Shown: piece by piece, positions 1 through 9,700 of the stretch | Position numbering within the stretch: position 1 is the first letter of the stretch | Layout: every line of letters begins with the position of its first letter | Source of the DNA: CAYUYV01 sp964522525 | GTDB lineage: Bacteria > Pseudomonadota > Alphaproteobacteria > JAJFIK01 | Direction: 5' to 3' | Length of the DNA: 64,000 nt | NCBI GenBank assembly: GCA_964522525.1 | Contig: CAZFWG010000002.1 | Span: forward strand, 39,445-103,444 | Program-made: the position numbers and the translations under genes | The notes under the pieces: model-generated | Database searches by the model: none | Told to the model about the DNA's origin: nothing | What the model saw: the letters and a program-made list of their open reading frames with translations, nothing else

Positions 1-1337
1 CGCTTGTGATCCCCATGGATCAGCCCCAATACCGCCTGATCAAAGGGATCATGGAACGGGTTACGGAATTCGAGGACCCGGTCTTTTACGATGTTTCCGG
101 ATGGACCCTGCCCCTCGCCTATGGGCTGCGCCACGAACCGCTGACCCGTGGCCTTTATGACGATGCCCTGCTGGGTGCCGCCATCGCCGACATCCCGGAA
201 CCGCGCCCGGCGGCGCCGCCTCGGGCCGCCTATGGCTACATGTTCGACTGGGCCCATTTCAACGCGCCGCGCGCCCTTTATCGTCTCCTGGACAAGGAGC
301 TGATCGTCCGGGCTGCTTTCGCGCCGGTGAAAGTGGAAACGACAGAGGGCACCGTCGCCTTCGGACGCGGATCGATTTTCGTTCCCTTCGAGCGCCAGAA
401 ACTGTCTCGGGAAGAAATCCACACCCTGGTCTCGACATTCGGCGATCTGGACGGCCTTCCGGTCTATGCCGTCACAAGCGGCTTGAGCCCTGAGCCGGGG
501 AAAGACCTGGGCGCCCCCCGATCCTTCCGACCACTGAAAAAGCCCGAGGTCCTGCTTCTGTTCACGGAGGGCCCCGGCAGCGGGAGTTCGCTCAGCCGGT
601 ATGATGTGGGCGAGGTCTGGCACCTGCTCGACCACCGGATGGAAATCCCCGTCGCCATGCGCACGGTCCGCAGCATCCAGGGCGTGGATTGGTCCCGCTA
701 TACCCATGTCATCCTGGCGGGGGGCCGGGTCAGCCTGCCGGAAAACGTGGAAGCGCGCATGAAACAATGGATCCGCGAACAGGGCGGCGTCCTGATCGCG
801 GCACGCGGCACGGCCAAGACCGTCCAGGAAAGCTTCCTTCAGTCCTCATCCGATGATGCGCCGCCACCGGACGACGCGAAGACGTCCGACAGCGAGGAAA
901 CGGACGGGACCGATACCACCGATCGCCACGATTATGGCGAACTGGACAAACGCAATGCGGAACATGTGATCGGCGGCGCGATTTTCGAAGGCGATCTGGA
1001 CATCACCCATCCCATGGGCTTCGGCTACCGGGACCGGCGCATCGCCAGCCACCGCAACACGACCCTGGTGCTCGACGCACCGGACAATCCGGTGGCGACA
1101 GTCGTGCGTTACACGGACAGCCCGCTCCTCACGGGCTACGCCTCGCAAAAACGCATCGACGAGATCAAGGGCACACCGATGATGATTGCCGAGCGAATGG
1201 GCGCCGGCGCCGTGGTCTTGATCACCGACAATCTCAATTTCCGCGGTACGTTCCTGGGCACCTCGAAACTGTTCCTGAACACGCTGTTCTTCTCCCATCT
1301 GGTCGACACGCCCAGAAGCGACGCCATGGATCAATGA
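1..1337 (+). CDS. M14-type zinc carboxypeptidase family protein, C-terminal part (5' truncated)
   Basis: The reading frame is open from the left edge of the window, so the start lies outside. The visible 440 or so residues begin with a segment containing FYDVSGWTLPLAYGL, which I recognise from the region after the catalytic domain of long (about 850-950 aa) bacterial M14-family metallopeptidases. A Rossmann/GATase-like segment follows around WSRYTHVILAGG. The zinc-binding HxxE region must lie upstream and is not visible, so peptidase activity cannot be judged here. An acidic, Asp/Glu-rich stretch (about residues 280-310 from position 6) looks like a flexible linker. The next gene is on the same strand about 220 nt downstream. 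Confidence 0.72.
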   Translation, partial: LVIPMDQPQYRLIKGIMERVTEFEDPVFYDVSGWTLPLAYGLRHEPLTRGLYDDALLGAAIADIPEPRPAAPPRAAYGYMFDWAHFNAPRALYRLLDKELIVRAAFAPVKVETTEGTVAFGRGSIFVPFERQKLSREEIHTLVSTFGDLDGLPVYAVTSGLSPEPGKDLGAPRSFRPLKKPEVLLLFTEGPGSGSSLSRYDVGEVWHLLDHRMEIPVAMRTVRSIQGVDWSRYTHVILAGGRVSLPENVEARMKQWIREQGGVLIAARGTAKTVQESFLQSSSDDAPPPDDAKTSDSEETDGTDTTDRHDYGELDKRNAEHVIGGAIFEGDLDITHPMGFGYRDRRIASHRNTTLVLDAPDNPVATVVRYTDSPLLTGYASQKRIDEIKGTPMMIAERMGAGAVVLITDNLNFRGTFLGTSKLFLNTLFFSHLVDTPRSDAMDQ

Positions 1338-1415
1338 CCCTGCCCCGCCATGGCAGATAAGAGGTTGAAGGCGGGGTCAACAGGGTGGATAAAGACGACC
1401 CCGTTTCACAGCCTT

Positions 1416-1463
1416 GGGGCCAGCACCTCGGGGCCAGCGCCCTGGATCAGAACCCGGGGCCAG
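1416..1463. repeat. Three copies of GGGGCCAG
   Basis: The octamer GGGGCCAG occurs at 1416-1423, 1430-1437 and 1456-1463 in the leader between the peptidase and the PAN-like gene. The spacing is irregular (14 and 26 nt start to start). No function is evident. In GC-rich DNA this could be chance or local slippage. Confidence 0.4.
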
Positions 1464-1556
1464 AATCCGGGGATTGACGCAACTGGATGGGTTGGAGACA
1501 CGCGGCCGCCTCCCCGTCCTGTTCTCCTCGATATGCCCATGATCGGACAAAACCCC

Positions 1557-2192
1557 ATGAGATCCTTGATCCTGTTCCTTGCCCTGACCATCGCCCCGGC
1601 AGCGGTCGGCGCCCAGCCCACCGAAGCCGTCAGTACCGAAAAGGGATTGGAGCGGCTTCTCGGGCTCAATGATCGCCAGGCCGAAGGACCGTCAAATCTC
1701 GGCGAGTGCCAAAAGGCCTGTGAAGAGGACGAGAGCTGCCGCTCCTTTACCTATATCAAGCCTAAGAAAGCGGACGGCAAAGGCCAGTGCTGGGTGCGGG
1801 ACACCGTCACGCCGGGATGGTCGGCCTCCTGCTGCGTGTCCGGCGTCCGGACAGATGCGATCCCCGCGCAGGCCCGGATCTTCGAGGACATCGCCATGGG
1901 CCCGTCCTCCGAAGACGGAACGACGGCCCAAGGTGCCTCGAAAACGGTGGGCCTTGATCTGTGCCTGGAAAACGGCCTCGTCTGTGGCTGGCCCACGGCC
2001 CATGCCTATTGCAAGGATCAGGGCCTGGGTGCCGCCCTGGACTACACGGTGAAGCGCCAGGCACCGCCGACACTCCCTCTTGACGGCGGCGGCCGTTGCA
2101 CGGGCGTCTTCTGCCACCGGATCAAGAGCATCACCTGTGCGCCTGGGGAGGAAGACGATGACACGGATCAATCCGGAACGGATGGCGGCTGA
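1557..2192 (+). CDS. Secreted PAN/apple-like domain protein
   Basis: The 211-aa protein starts with a clear signal peptide (MRSLILFLALTIAPAAVGAQ). The frame is open for 69 codons upstream, but that part is proline/glycine-rich and unlike a signal sequence, so ATG 1557 is preferred. The mature part has a Cys pattern like PAN_4 domains (GECQKACEEDESCRSFTYI, then CWV and CC, roughly residues 50-95). A Cys-rich tail follows (CLENGLVCGW, YCKDQG, CTGVFCHRI) that may be disulfide-bonded. PAN domains bind protein or carbohydrate; the ligand here is unknown. The 3' end overlaps the next gene by 35 nt, which suggests co-transcription. Confidence 0.6.
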   Translation: MRSLILFLALTIAPAAVGAQPTEAVSTEKGLERLLGLNDRQAEGPSNLGECQKACEEDESCRSFTYIKPKKADGKGQCWVRDTVTPGWSASCCVSGVRTDAIPAQARIFEDIAMGPSSEDGTTAQGASKTVGLDLCLENGLVCGWPTAHAYCKDQGLGAALDYTVKRQAPPTLPLDGGGRCTGVFCHRIKSITCAPGEEDDDTDQSGTDGG

Positions 2193-2658
2193 AATCGACG
2201 GGGACTTCGTCGTTTTTCTCATCGGGATGCGGATCAACAAGCCCTGGAAAGTCTGGAAATGGCTGCCCGTGGCCCGGGCGATGCCCCGGATGCTGATTGA
2301 ACTGGCCCAGCAGCCGGATCTCGGTCTGCTCCATGCCCGAACCCATTTCGGGTTTCCGAACATTTTCCTGGTTCAATATTGGCGCAGCTTCGATCACCTG
2401 GAAGCCTATGCCCGCGCCTCGGATCACGCCCATCTGCCGGCCTGGCAGGCCTTCACGAAGGCCATTTCAGGCACCGACGACGTGGGCATCTGGCATGAGA
2501 CCTATCTCATCGCCGATGGTGCTTATGAGACGGTCTATGCCGGCATGCCGCCCTTCGGTCTCGGCCAGGCCGGCCGGCTCGTGCCGGCGACCGGCCACAA
2601 GGCGAGTGCGCGCGAACGGATCCGCAAGGCCGGAACCGACGCGAGCGCCTCACCCTGA
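2158..2658 (+). CDS. DUF4188 family protein
   Basis: The 166-aa protein matches what I know of DUF4188, a small haem-oxygenase/monooxygenase-like fold (FVVFLIGMRINKPWKVWKWLPV near the N terminus, then FLVQYWRSFDHLEAYAR and WHETYLI). ATG 2158 is chosen because GGGGAGGAAG lies just upstream and the family usually begins a few residues before the FVVFLIGMR segment. The gene begins inside the preceding coding sequence (35-nt overlap). No substrate is known for the family. Confidence 0.75.
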   Translation: MTRINPERMAAEIDGDFVVFLIGMRINKPWKVWKWLPVARAMPRMLIELAQQPDLGLLHARTHFGFPNIFLVQYWRSFDHLEAYARASDHAHLPAWQAFTKAISGTDDVGIWHETYLIADGAYETVYAGMPPFGLGQAGRLVPATGHKASARERIRKAGTDASASP

Positions 2659-2673
2659 CCGTCCGAAACCGAT

Positions 2674-3123
2674 TTATTGGCGCACGAAGGCCTTGCCGAC
2701 GATCTTCCACTGGCCATTGACCTTGGCGAGCGTCAGGGCGTCATAGAAGCGGTCCGTATACCGAAACAGGACAACGGCCAGGCGACCGTCCACCATTTCC
2801 ATTTCGATGATCTCACCGTCACGCTCCGTGCCCGGCGGATCTTCACGGGAGGCCCAGTCCGCCAGGATCTCGCCCATGTCTTTCCAGGAGCGCAGGCTCT
2901 CGGTGCCGTCGTCCTGTTTCATCACGCCCACCATGGTGGCGTGCTCCGCGGCGAACGCCCGATTGAGACGCTCGCTGCTCGCCTCACCTTGCCCATGGAA
3001 ATAGTCCATGACCCGTGCCTTGATGGCCTCCCGGTCCGCCGCTTCATCCGCATGGGCACCGGTCGTTGCCATCATCACAAACGCCAACGCCGCGAAAAAT
3101 CTGACAGATTGACCGCCGATCAT
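2674..3123 (-). CDS. Secreted NTF2-like (SnoaL/lumazine-binding-type) protein
   Basis: This 149-aa protein has a signal peptide (FFAALAFVMMATTGAHA) and then a compact alpha+beta domain: DREAIKARVMDYFHGQGEAS, a central LRSWKDMGEILADWA, and C-terminal strands RLAVVLFRYTDRFYDALTL and VNGQWKIVGKAFVRQ. This pattern is typical of putative lumazine-binding/NTF2-like proteins, which lack an assigned enzymatic role. The start at 3123 has GGGAGGAAAAG just upstream. It is convergent with the DUF4188 gene (15-nt gap) and stands alone on the minus strand. Confidence 0.7.
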   Translation of the reverse strand: MIGGQSVRFFAALAFVMMATTGAHADEAADREAIKARVMDYFHGQGEASSERLNRAFAAEHATMVGVMKQDDGTESLRSWKDMGEILADWASREDPPGTERDGEIIEMEMVDGRLAVVLFRYTDRFYDALTLAKVNGQWKIVGKAFVRQ

Positions 3124-3357
3124 CTTCTTTTCCTCCCCAATTTCGAGATGCGGGCTCACCGTTTGCCATGATCATGGCCACATTCGGGCGCGGGCACCGC
3201 GAGGACCGGCGGAGGCAAACCATTCGCAAGGGAACGGCTCCGCTTCAAAAATCGGACGGAGGGGATGGGCCCGCTTCCCGCCTCTCCCCCCTCATAGGCA
3301 AAGGAAGGCCGGACCCTCCTTGAAAAGACAGGCCTTTTCACGGTTTTGATGTGTGAT

Positions 3358-3387
3358 TTGAGCACTCGCCTTCGCGTACGGTATGCT
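3358..3387 (+). promoter_or_regulatory. Possible sigma70-type promoter of the dodecin gene
   Basis: TTGAGC (3358-3363) and TATGCT (3382-3387) are separated by 18 nt and lie about 40 nt upstream of the dodecin start. Each box matches 4 of 6 consensus bases, so this is only a candidate. Confidence 0.3.
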
Positions 3388-3426
3388 TGCCGGACTAACC
3401 AACAACGATAAGAGGAGACGCCAAAG

Positions 3427-3633
3427 ATGAGCGTGTACAAAGTCATCGAACTGATCGGTACGAGCGCGACCAGCTGGGAGGAAGCGGCGAAATCCGCGAT
3501 TGCCCAGGCCGGCCAGTCCTTGCGGGACCTCCGGGTGGCGGAAGTGACGGAAATGGACGTAGCCCTGACGGCCGATGGTGAGATCGAAGCGTTCCGGACC
3601 AAGGTCAAGGTCAGCTTCAAGCATGAAGGCTGA
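3427..3633 (+). CDS. Dodecin (flavin-binding protein)
   Basis: The full-length 68-aa protein has the dodecin pattern: VYKVIELIGTSATSWEEAAKSAI at the N terminus, central RVAEVTEMDV, and C-terminal FRTKVKVSFKHEG. Dodecins form hollow 12-mers that store riboflavin or FMN and protect against light-driven flavin damage. The Trp in SWEEA is the expected residue that stacks on the isoalloxazine ring. The start has AGAGGAG upstream. The gene appears monocistronic: it is followed by a strong hairpin and then by the convergent pntB. Confidence 0.92.
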   Translation: MSVYKVIELIGTSATSWEEAAKSAIAQAGQSLRDLRVAEVTEMDVALTADGEIEAFRTKVKVSFKHEG

Positions 3634-3676
3634 CGACCGGCCCTGAGGGTTTTCCAGGCAAGATCACGGTGATCCT

Positions 3677-3709
3677 ATAATGCGGGGCCGTAAGCGGACC
3701 CCGCATTAT
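3677..3709. terminator. Hairpin between dodecin and pntB
   Basis: ATAATGCGGGG (3677-3687) pairs perfectly with CCCCGCATTAT (3699-3709). An inner CCG/CGG stem and a 4-nt loop lie between them. It sits between convergent genes and could serve both strands. There is no clear U tract on either side, so termination efficiency is uncertain. Confidence 0.65.
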
Positions 3710-3751
3710 CCAGATGCGTCGCTTCTGTGCGGGGGGCGATGTCGCCCGCGA

Positions 3752-5158
3752 TCAATCCGTGTCCTTGAACTCACCAACAAGGGTGGTCAGGGTGGATTTG
3801 GCGTCGCCGAAAATCATATAGCTGTTGGGCTTGTAGAAGAGCCCGTTCTCGACACCGGAAAAGCCCGGGTTCATCGATCTTTTCAGGACAAAGACAGTTT
3901 TCGCCCCGGCGGCATCGATGATCGGCATGCCGTAAAGGGGGCTGCCCTTGTCTTCCTTGGCGGCCGGATTGACCACGTCATTGGCGCCGATCACGATGGC
4001 CACATCAATGGTGTCCATGGTCGGGTTGACGTCGCCGGGTTCCACCAATTGTTCGTATGGCACACTGGCTTCCGCCAACAGAACATTCATGTGGCCCGGC
4101 ATCCGTCCCGCCACGGGATGGATCACATAACGCACCTCGGCGCCGTTATGTTCCAGAAGATCCGCCAATTCCTTGACCGCGTGCTGGGCTTGGGCGACCG
4201 CCATGCCGTAGCCGGGAATGAAAACGATGTTGCGGGCCGCTTCGAGCACATAATAGGCGTCATTGACGCTCATGGGCTTGACCTCGCCCTCGATCTCCAC
4301 CGCGCCGGAGCTGGCGACGGGGGTGCCGAGGCCGCCAAACAGCACATTGGGCAGAGACCTGTTCATGGCCTTGCACATGATCCGTGTCAGGATCAAGCCG
4401 CTGGCACCGACCAGGGCCCCGGTCACCACGAGGACGGTATTGGCGAGCGCGAAGCCTGCCATGCTGGCCGCGACGCCCGAATAGGAATTGAGGAGCGAGA
4501 CCACGATCGGCATGTCTGCCCCGCCGATGCGCACCACCGCCAGGACACCCAAAATGAGCGACAGGGCCGACAACACCAGCAGGATCGACAGCTGCATGTC
4601 GGGCATGAAGGTGAAGCCCAAGACCAGGACAAGGGAGACGGCGAGCAGTCCCGCACTCGTCAAAAGCTGCAGCGGGAAGATAATGGGCCGCCCCGGCAGA
4701 CGCTCCGCGAGCTTGCCGAAGGCGATCAGACTGCCCGTGAAGGAAATGCCGCCAATCAAGACCGCCAGGCCGATCGCCAAGGCGACAATCGGCGAAGCGG
4801 CTCCCGAGCGCAGGAATTCCGCGACCCCGACCAGCAGGCTCGCCGCCCCGCCAAGGCCGTTGAACAGGGCCACCAGTTCGGGCATGGAGGTCATGCGCAC
4901 GCTATAGGCCAAGGCCACGCCAATCCCGGTGCCGACCACGATGCCGATGGCGATCCACTCGAATTGCAGGCCGCCCACGGCGAGCGTGGTGACCACGGCC
5001 ACCAACATGCCGAGCGCCGACACCCCATTGCCGAGGCGCGCCGTTTCCCTGTTGCCCAGGAGTTTCAGGCCAAAGATGAACAGGAGCGTCGCCGCAATAT
5101 AGGCGCCGTCGACAAAAGTCAGGGTCAGGACGCTATCGCTTGTCATGTCAGGGGTCAT
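3752..5158 (-). CDS. pntB: NAD(P) transhydrogenase subunit beta
   Basis: The 468-aa protein has the normal length and order for PntB. A long hydrophobic half of about 9 helices includes SVRMTSMPELVALFNGLGG. A C-terminal NADP(H)-binding Rossmann domain follows, with PGYGMAVAQAQHAVKEL, VIHPVAGRMPGHMNVLLAE, and PNSYMIFGDAKSTL near the end. It couples proton entry across the inner membrane to hydride transfer from NADH to NADP+. It is the distal gene of an operon: its first base overlaps the last base of pntAB, so the two are translationally coupled. The NAD-binding subunit PntAA is not encoded next to it. Confidence 0.95.
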   Translation of the reverse strand: MTPDMTSDSVLTLTFVDGAYIAATLLFIFGLKLLGNRETARLGNGVSALGMLVAVVTTLAVGGLQFEWIAIGIVVGTGIGVALAYSVRMTSMPELVALFNGLGGAASLLVGVAEFLRSGAASPIVALAIGLAVLIGGISFTGSLIAFGKLAERLPGRPIIFPLQLLTSAGLLAVSLVLVLGFTFMPDMQLSILLVLSALSLILGVLAVVRIGGADMPIVVSLLNSYSGVAASMAGFALANTVLVVTGALVGASGLILTRIMCKAMNRSLPNVLFGGLGTPVASSGAVEIEGEVKPMSVNDAYYVLEAARNIVFIPGYGMAVAQAQHAVKELADLLEHNGAEVRYVIHPVAGRMPGHMNVLLAEASVPYEQLVEPGDVNPTMDTIDVAIVIGANDVVNPAAKEDKGSPLYGMPIIDAAGAKTVFVLKRSMNPGFSGVENGLFYKPNSYMIFGDAKSTLTTLVGEFKDTD

Positions 5159-5451
5159 CAGGCCGCACCATCCTTCTTACCGGCACCGCTCTGGCCCGTC
5201 TTGAACATGGCCAACATCCGGTCGGTCACCAGGTAACCGCCCACCACATTGACCGTTGCGCAGACGACCGCCGCGGTGCCGAGAACGACCGCCACGGTCC
5301 CTTCCGACCCGGCCGCGAGCAAGCCGCCGACAAGCGTGATGCCGGAAATGGCGTTGGAGCCCGACATGAGGGGCGTATGCAATTGACTGGGGATCCGGCG
5401 GATCAGCTCCACCCCCAAAAGCACAGCCAGAACGAAAATGAAAAACAGCAC
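5158..5451 (-). CDS. pntAB: NAD(P) transhydrogenase subunit alpha part 2
   Basis: The 97-aa membrane protein matches PntAB (alpha2): a first helix FFIFVLAVLLGVELIRRIP, the conserved LHTPLMSGSNAISGI, then two more hydrophobic segments. The start is GTG at 5451, supported by AAGGAGAG a few nt upstream. Its stop overlaps the first base of pntB. In three-subunit transhydrogenases pntAA normally lies directly upstream. Here the upstream neighbour is an unrelated lipoprotein gene, with about 150 nt of non-coding DNA between. Confidence 0.92.
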   Translation of the reverse strand: MLFFIFVLAVLLGVELIRRIPSQLHTPLMSGSNAISGITLVGGLLAAGSEGTVAVVLGTAAVVCATVNVVGGYLVTDRMLAMFKTGQSGAGKKDGAA

Positions 5452-5599
5452 GCCAGCTCTCCTTGTCCGATCGGCCTGATCGGCCGGGGTCGTTCTCTGG
5501 GGCCGTCAGCGACCAGGCGTCAGAGTCCCGCCCCTGATCGACGCATCGGTGGCCTAACCTTCAGTAAAGGCGAAGTCGCCGGGCCCATGCAATGGGCGA

Positions 5600-6298
5600 T
5601 TAGGGACGCCGTCCCAAGGGAGGCGCGCGACGGGATCCCCCGGCGCCCTCTTCACCCTCCGGGCGGCGGCGCCCCAGCGCGCCGACATTGAAGTCCTGGT
5701 ATTCCGGGACCCAGGCGGACGCCCGCGCCTGGGCCTCCTCCCAATCGGTCGCCGACAGAGCCGCGTTCAGTTCGGCGAGCAGGGCCTCGGGCGGCTCATT
5801 GACCCCCTCGATGGCCGATTTCTGGGACAACAGATACCATTTCCCAGCCTCGATCGGATCGCGGGACACGCCGACCCCTTGCAGGGTCAAGGTGGCGAGC
5901 AGCTCCTGGGCTTGGCTTTCATTGGATTGCACGGCGAGCATCAACCAGCGGACCGCCTCCGCGTAGTCGGCCTGCGCCCCGGGCCCGTCCTTTTCGCTGC
6001 CCTGCTCCACAAGGCATTCCGCGAGATAGACCTGCGCCAGTTCCCAGCCACGGCCGATCTTGGCCAGACGTTCAAAGGCCGGCAGCGCCGTGGCGCAATC
6101 GCCCTCCTCCTTGGCAGCAAGGGCGACCTGAAACGCGTCGGTGGCCGACAGCCGGCCCTTCGGCTCGGCGCCGCCGCCGCACCCCGCGAGCACCAGGGCG
6201 CCGGCGATCCCGGCCATGGTGCAAGCACGCTGCTGGATCGCGGCGCGCACGCCCCTGCTTTGGGGCCGCTCGTCGCCTCTTCCGGACCGATCAGACAT
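5600..6298 (-). CDS. Lipoprotein with Sel1/TPR-like repeats
   Basis: A 232-aa protein with a lipobox (ALVLAGC) after an unusually long, Arg-rich n-region of about 27 residues. The start at 6298 is supported by GGGAGG 4 nt upstream; an internal ATG at 6217 would give a shorter but charge-poor signal. The body has helical repeats resembling Sel1 units (YAEAVRWLMLAVQSNESQAQELLATL, GVGVSRDPIEAGKWYLLS). Such proteins usually scaffold protein interactions, and the partner is unknown. The C terminus is Arg/Gly/Pro-rich and probably disordered. Confidence 0.6.
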   Translation of the reverse strand: MSDRSGRGDERPQSRGVRAAIQQRACTMAGIAGALVLAGCGGGAEPKGRLSATDAFQVALAAKEEGDCATALPAFERLAKIGRGWELAQVYLAECLVEQGSEKDGPGAQADYAEAVRWLMLAVQSNESQAQELLATLTLQGVGVSRDPIEAGKWYLLSQKSAIEGVNEPPEALLAELNAALSATDWEEAQARASAWVPEYQDFNVGALGRRRPEGEEGAGGSRRAPPLGRRP

Positions 6299-6374
6299 GG
6301 AACCTCCCAACCCGGCGGCCCCACGCCGCCCAACGACTTTCGTCATAACTTAAACCGATCCAGGCCGCGAACCA

Positions 6375-6635
6375 TCAGGCGACCAGGACTCCCTCGTCTT
6401 CCGCAAGGCAGTCGGCCGGGATGCATTCAAGCCGTTCGAGCGACGGAAGATAGACATACCGGGTTCCACAATAAGGACACACGATCGAATCTTCGTCACC
6501 CATGTCCAAATAGATATGAGGATGATCATGGGGCGGTGACGCGCCCATGCACTCGAATTCTTTCACGCCAATGCGTATTTCGGCGACGCCATTGTCATTG
6601 ATGAATTTTGGATATCCGCCATCCAAATCGGCCAT
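6375..6635 (-). CDS. zf-CHCC zinc-finger domain protein
   Basis: A small protein (86 aa from ATG 6635; the frame is open 30 codons further) with the zf-CHCC/NDUFS6-like signature common in Alphaproteobacteria: ...HDHPHIYLDMG then IVCPYCGTRYVY. The zinc ligands would be FEC, HPH and CPYC. The mitochondrial homologue is an accessory subunit of complex I. In bacteria it is annotated only as a zinc-finger domain protein. The last third, after RYVYL, extends beyond the usual compact domain. Confidence 0.8.
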   Translation of the reverse strand: MADLDGGYPKFINDNGVAEIRIGVKEFECMGASPPHDHPHIYLDMGDEDSIVCPYCGTRYVYLPSLERLECIPADCLAEDEGVLVA

Positions 6636-6784
6636 CCTCGTATCCTCATCTCTCAGAACCACCTGCCGACCACTCTGGCCGAATATAACGATCTTTCGGT
6701 GGTACCTGCGCCGATTGACCGTCAATGGTCAACCGGCAAAGCGGCTCGGGGCCGGAACAACGGTCACGGCCCATCCCGGAGGCC

Positions 6785-9700
6785 TCAATGCTCCACGGGG
6801 ATTTGAGGCTCTCCCTGGCGCCGGGCCTGATCTTCCCAGGCCTCGAGTTCACGGGCCACATAGCCGGGCGGGCGCGTGAACCGGGCCAAGGCCTGATAGA
6901 ACACTGGCACCACGAAAAGGGTGAGCAGGGTCGCGAAAGCGACGCCCGAAACGATCACGATGCCGATGGTAATGCGACTGGCCGCGCCCGCGCCCGAGGC
7001 AATCACCAGGGGAATGGCGCCGAACGCCGTCGACAACCCGGTCATCACGATGGGGCGGAAGCGGGTTTCGGCCGCCCGGCGCACGGCCTGGGCAACATCG
7101 AGCCCGGCATCGCGAAGCTGATTGGCGAATTCCACGATCAAAATGCCGTTCTTGGCCGCGAGCCCCACCAGGATGATCATGCCGATCTGGCTATAGATGT
7201 TCAGACTGGAGCCGATCATGAACAGGCCGTAAAAGCCGCCCGCCACGGCGACGGGCACGGTCAGCATGATCACGAAAGGATGAACGAAACTCTCGAATTG
7301 CGCGGCCAGGACCAGGAACACGATCACCAGGGCCATGCCGAAGGTGAAGGCCAGGGAGGCGCTCGATTGTTTGAACTCCCGGGACTGGCCCTTGTAGTCG
7401 ATCTGGGCCACCGCGGGCAGATGATCGCGCGCCGTGCGCTCCAGATAGGCCAAGGCCTCGCCCAGGGTCGTGTCATCGGTGAGATTGGCGGTGATCGTCA
7501 CCGCACGGAGCCTGTTATAGCGGTTGAGCCGCGCCGGGTCCGCGATCTCGTCGAAGCTCACCAGATTGGACAGAGGAATGAGCTGACCTGAACGGGCGGA
7601 ACGCACAAAGATATTGGTGAGATCATCGGGCTGGCGCTGGTCCGCCTCGATGCCCTGGATGATCACGTCATATTCTTCGCCATCGGACAGATAGGTCGTC
7701 ACCCGCCGGCCGCCCAGCATGGTCTCAAGCGCGCCCCCGATTTCCGCGACGGAGACACCGAGATCGGCGGCACGGGCCACATCAATGCGGACCTTGAGCT
7801 GGGGCTGGGTCTCCAGAAGATCCGTATCCACATTGACCATACCCGGAAAATCCGCGATTTTCTCGAGCATGATGTCCCGCCAGATGGCGAGTTCCTCATA
7901 GTTCGAGCCACCGATCACGAATTGCACGGGCTGCCCGCCCGATCCGCGCCCGAAGCCCTGACGCATGATGGGGGTGATCTGAGCATCGGGAATTTCCGAA
8001 AGCTTGCGCCGCACCTCGTTCAGGATCGTGATGCCGTCGCGTTCACGCTCGTTCCAGAGCGTCATGACGACGATGCCGATGCCGGTATTGAACTCTTCGC
8101 CGCCGCCGAAACTGCCGGGCGTGCGCATCAAGACCCGGTTCGCCTCGCCGTTTTCCACATAAGGCAGGAGGATCTGCTCCACCTTGCGCATGGTCACAAG
8201 CGTGTTGGCGAAACTGCCGCCTTCGGGGCCTCTGATCTGTATGAAGAAGGACCCGCGATCCTCCGACGGCGCCAATTCGTTGGGCACGGCGCGGAACAGG
8301 CCATATGCAGCACCGACAATGAACAGCAGGGCAAGCGCCACGACGCCGGGCCGGGGCAACAGAGTCTCAAGCGAACTCGTATAGGCTTTGGTCAGCCCCC
8401 CCATCACCGTGGCGACGGTCTTGGCGATGCCGGTCTGGGTTGCGCCCGGCACCAGGAGTTTCGAGCACATCATCGCCGAGAGCGTCAGGGCCACGAAACT
8501 TGAAAAGGCCACGGCGGCGGCGATGGCCACCGCCAGCTCGCTGAAGAGCCGGCCGATATTGCCGGTGAGGAAGGCGATGGGCAGAAAGACCGAAATGAGC
8601 ACAAGGGTCGTGGCGAGGACCGCGAAGGCCACCTGACGGGCGCCCCGGAACGCGGCCACCAGACGCGGCTCGCCCATATCCACCCGGCGCTGAACATTTT
8701 CCAGGACGACGATGGAATCATCGACCACCAGCCCGATCGACAACACGAGGGCAAGTAGAGTCAGCAGATTGATGGACAGACCGGCGATGCCGAGAATAAT
8801 AAAGGTCGCCACGAGGGACACCGGGACGGTCACGGCCGGAATGAACGCGGCCCGGGCCGAGCCCAGAAACAGATAGATGACAAGCACCACGAGACCGACC
8901 GCGATGGCAAGGGTCCGATAGACTTCGTTGACGGCGGCTTCGATGAAGACAGAACTGTCGAAACTGTTGAAGATCCCCGTCCCTTCGGGAAGATTGGCAC
9001 GGATGCGCTCGATCTCCGCGCGCGCCGCCAGCGCCACATCGAGCGTATTGGCGGTGGACTGACGCACGATCCCGAGGCCCACCATGGGAATGCCGTTGCC
9101 GTGAAAATCGCTGCGCCGTTCCGCCGCGCCGCGTTCCACCCTCGCCACATCGCTCAACCGTATCAGATAGCCGTCATCGCCCTTGGCGAGCACGATATCG
9201 GCGAACTGTTCCGGCGTCTGAAAGGCCCGATCGACACGGACCGTGAACTGACGATCGGCACTCTCGATGCGGCCGGCCGGCAGCTCGACATTTTCCTGGC
9301 GCAGCACCGCCTCCACATCAGCCACGGTCAGATCGCGCGCGGCCAATTGGGCCCGGTCGATCCAGATGCGCATGGCATACCGCTGGGCACCGCCGATGAT
9401 GACCCGCGCCACGCCCTCGACCACGGAAAGGCGATCGACGATGAAACGCTCGGCGAAATCCGTCAGCTCAAGGCGGTTCATGGTCTCGGATGCGAGGTTG
9501 AACCACATGATGGCCCGGGCATCGGCATCGACCTTGGCCACTTCCGGCGGGTCGGCCTCTTCGGGCAGGTCATCGACCGCCCGGGCGATGGCGCTGCGCA
9601 CGTCATTGGCCGCATCGTCGATATTGCGTGTCAGGCTGAAGGTGATGGTGATGTCGGAACGGCCATCAAGGCTCGAGGACTCGATTTCCTCGATGCCCTC

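Noticed and set aside
3680..5236. 518-aa plus-strand open frame opposite pntB
   Set aside because: It lies antisense to a perfectly conserved pntB and is His/Gln/Asp-rich low-complexity sequence, typical of a shadow frame in GC-rich DNA.
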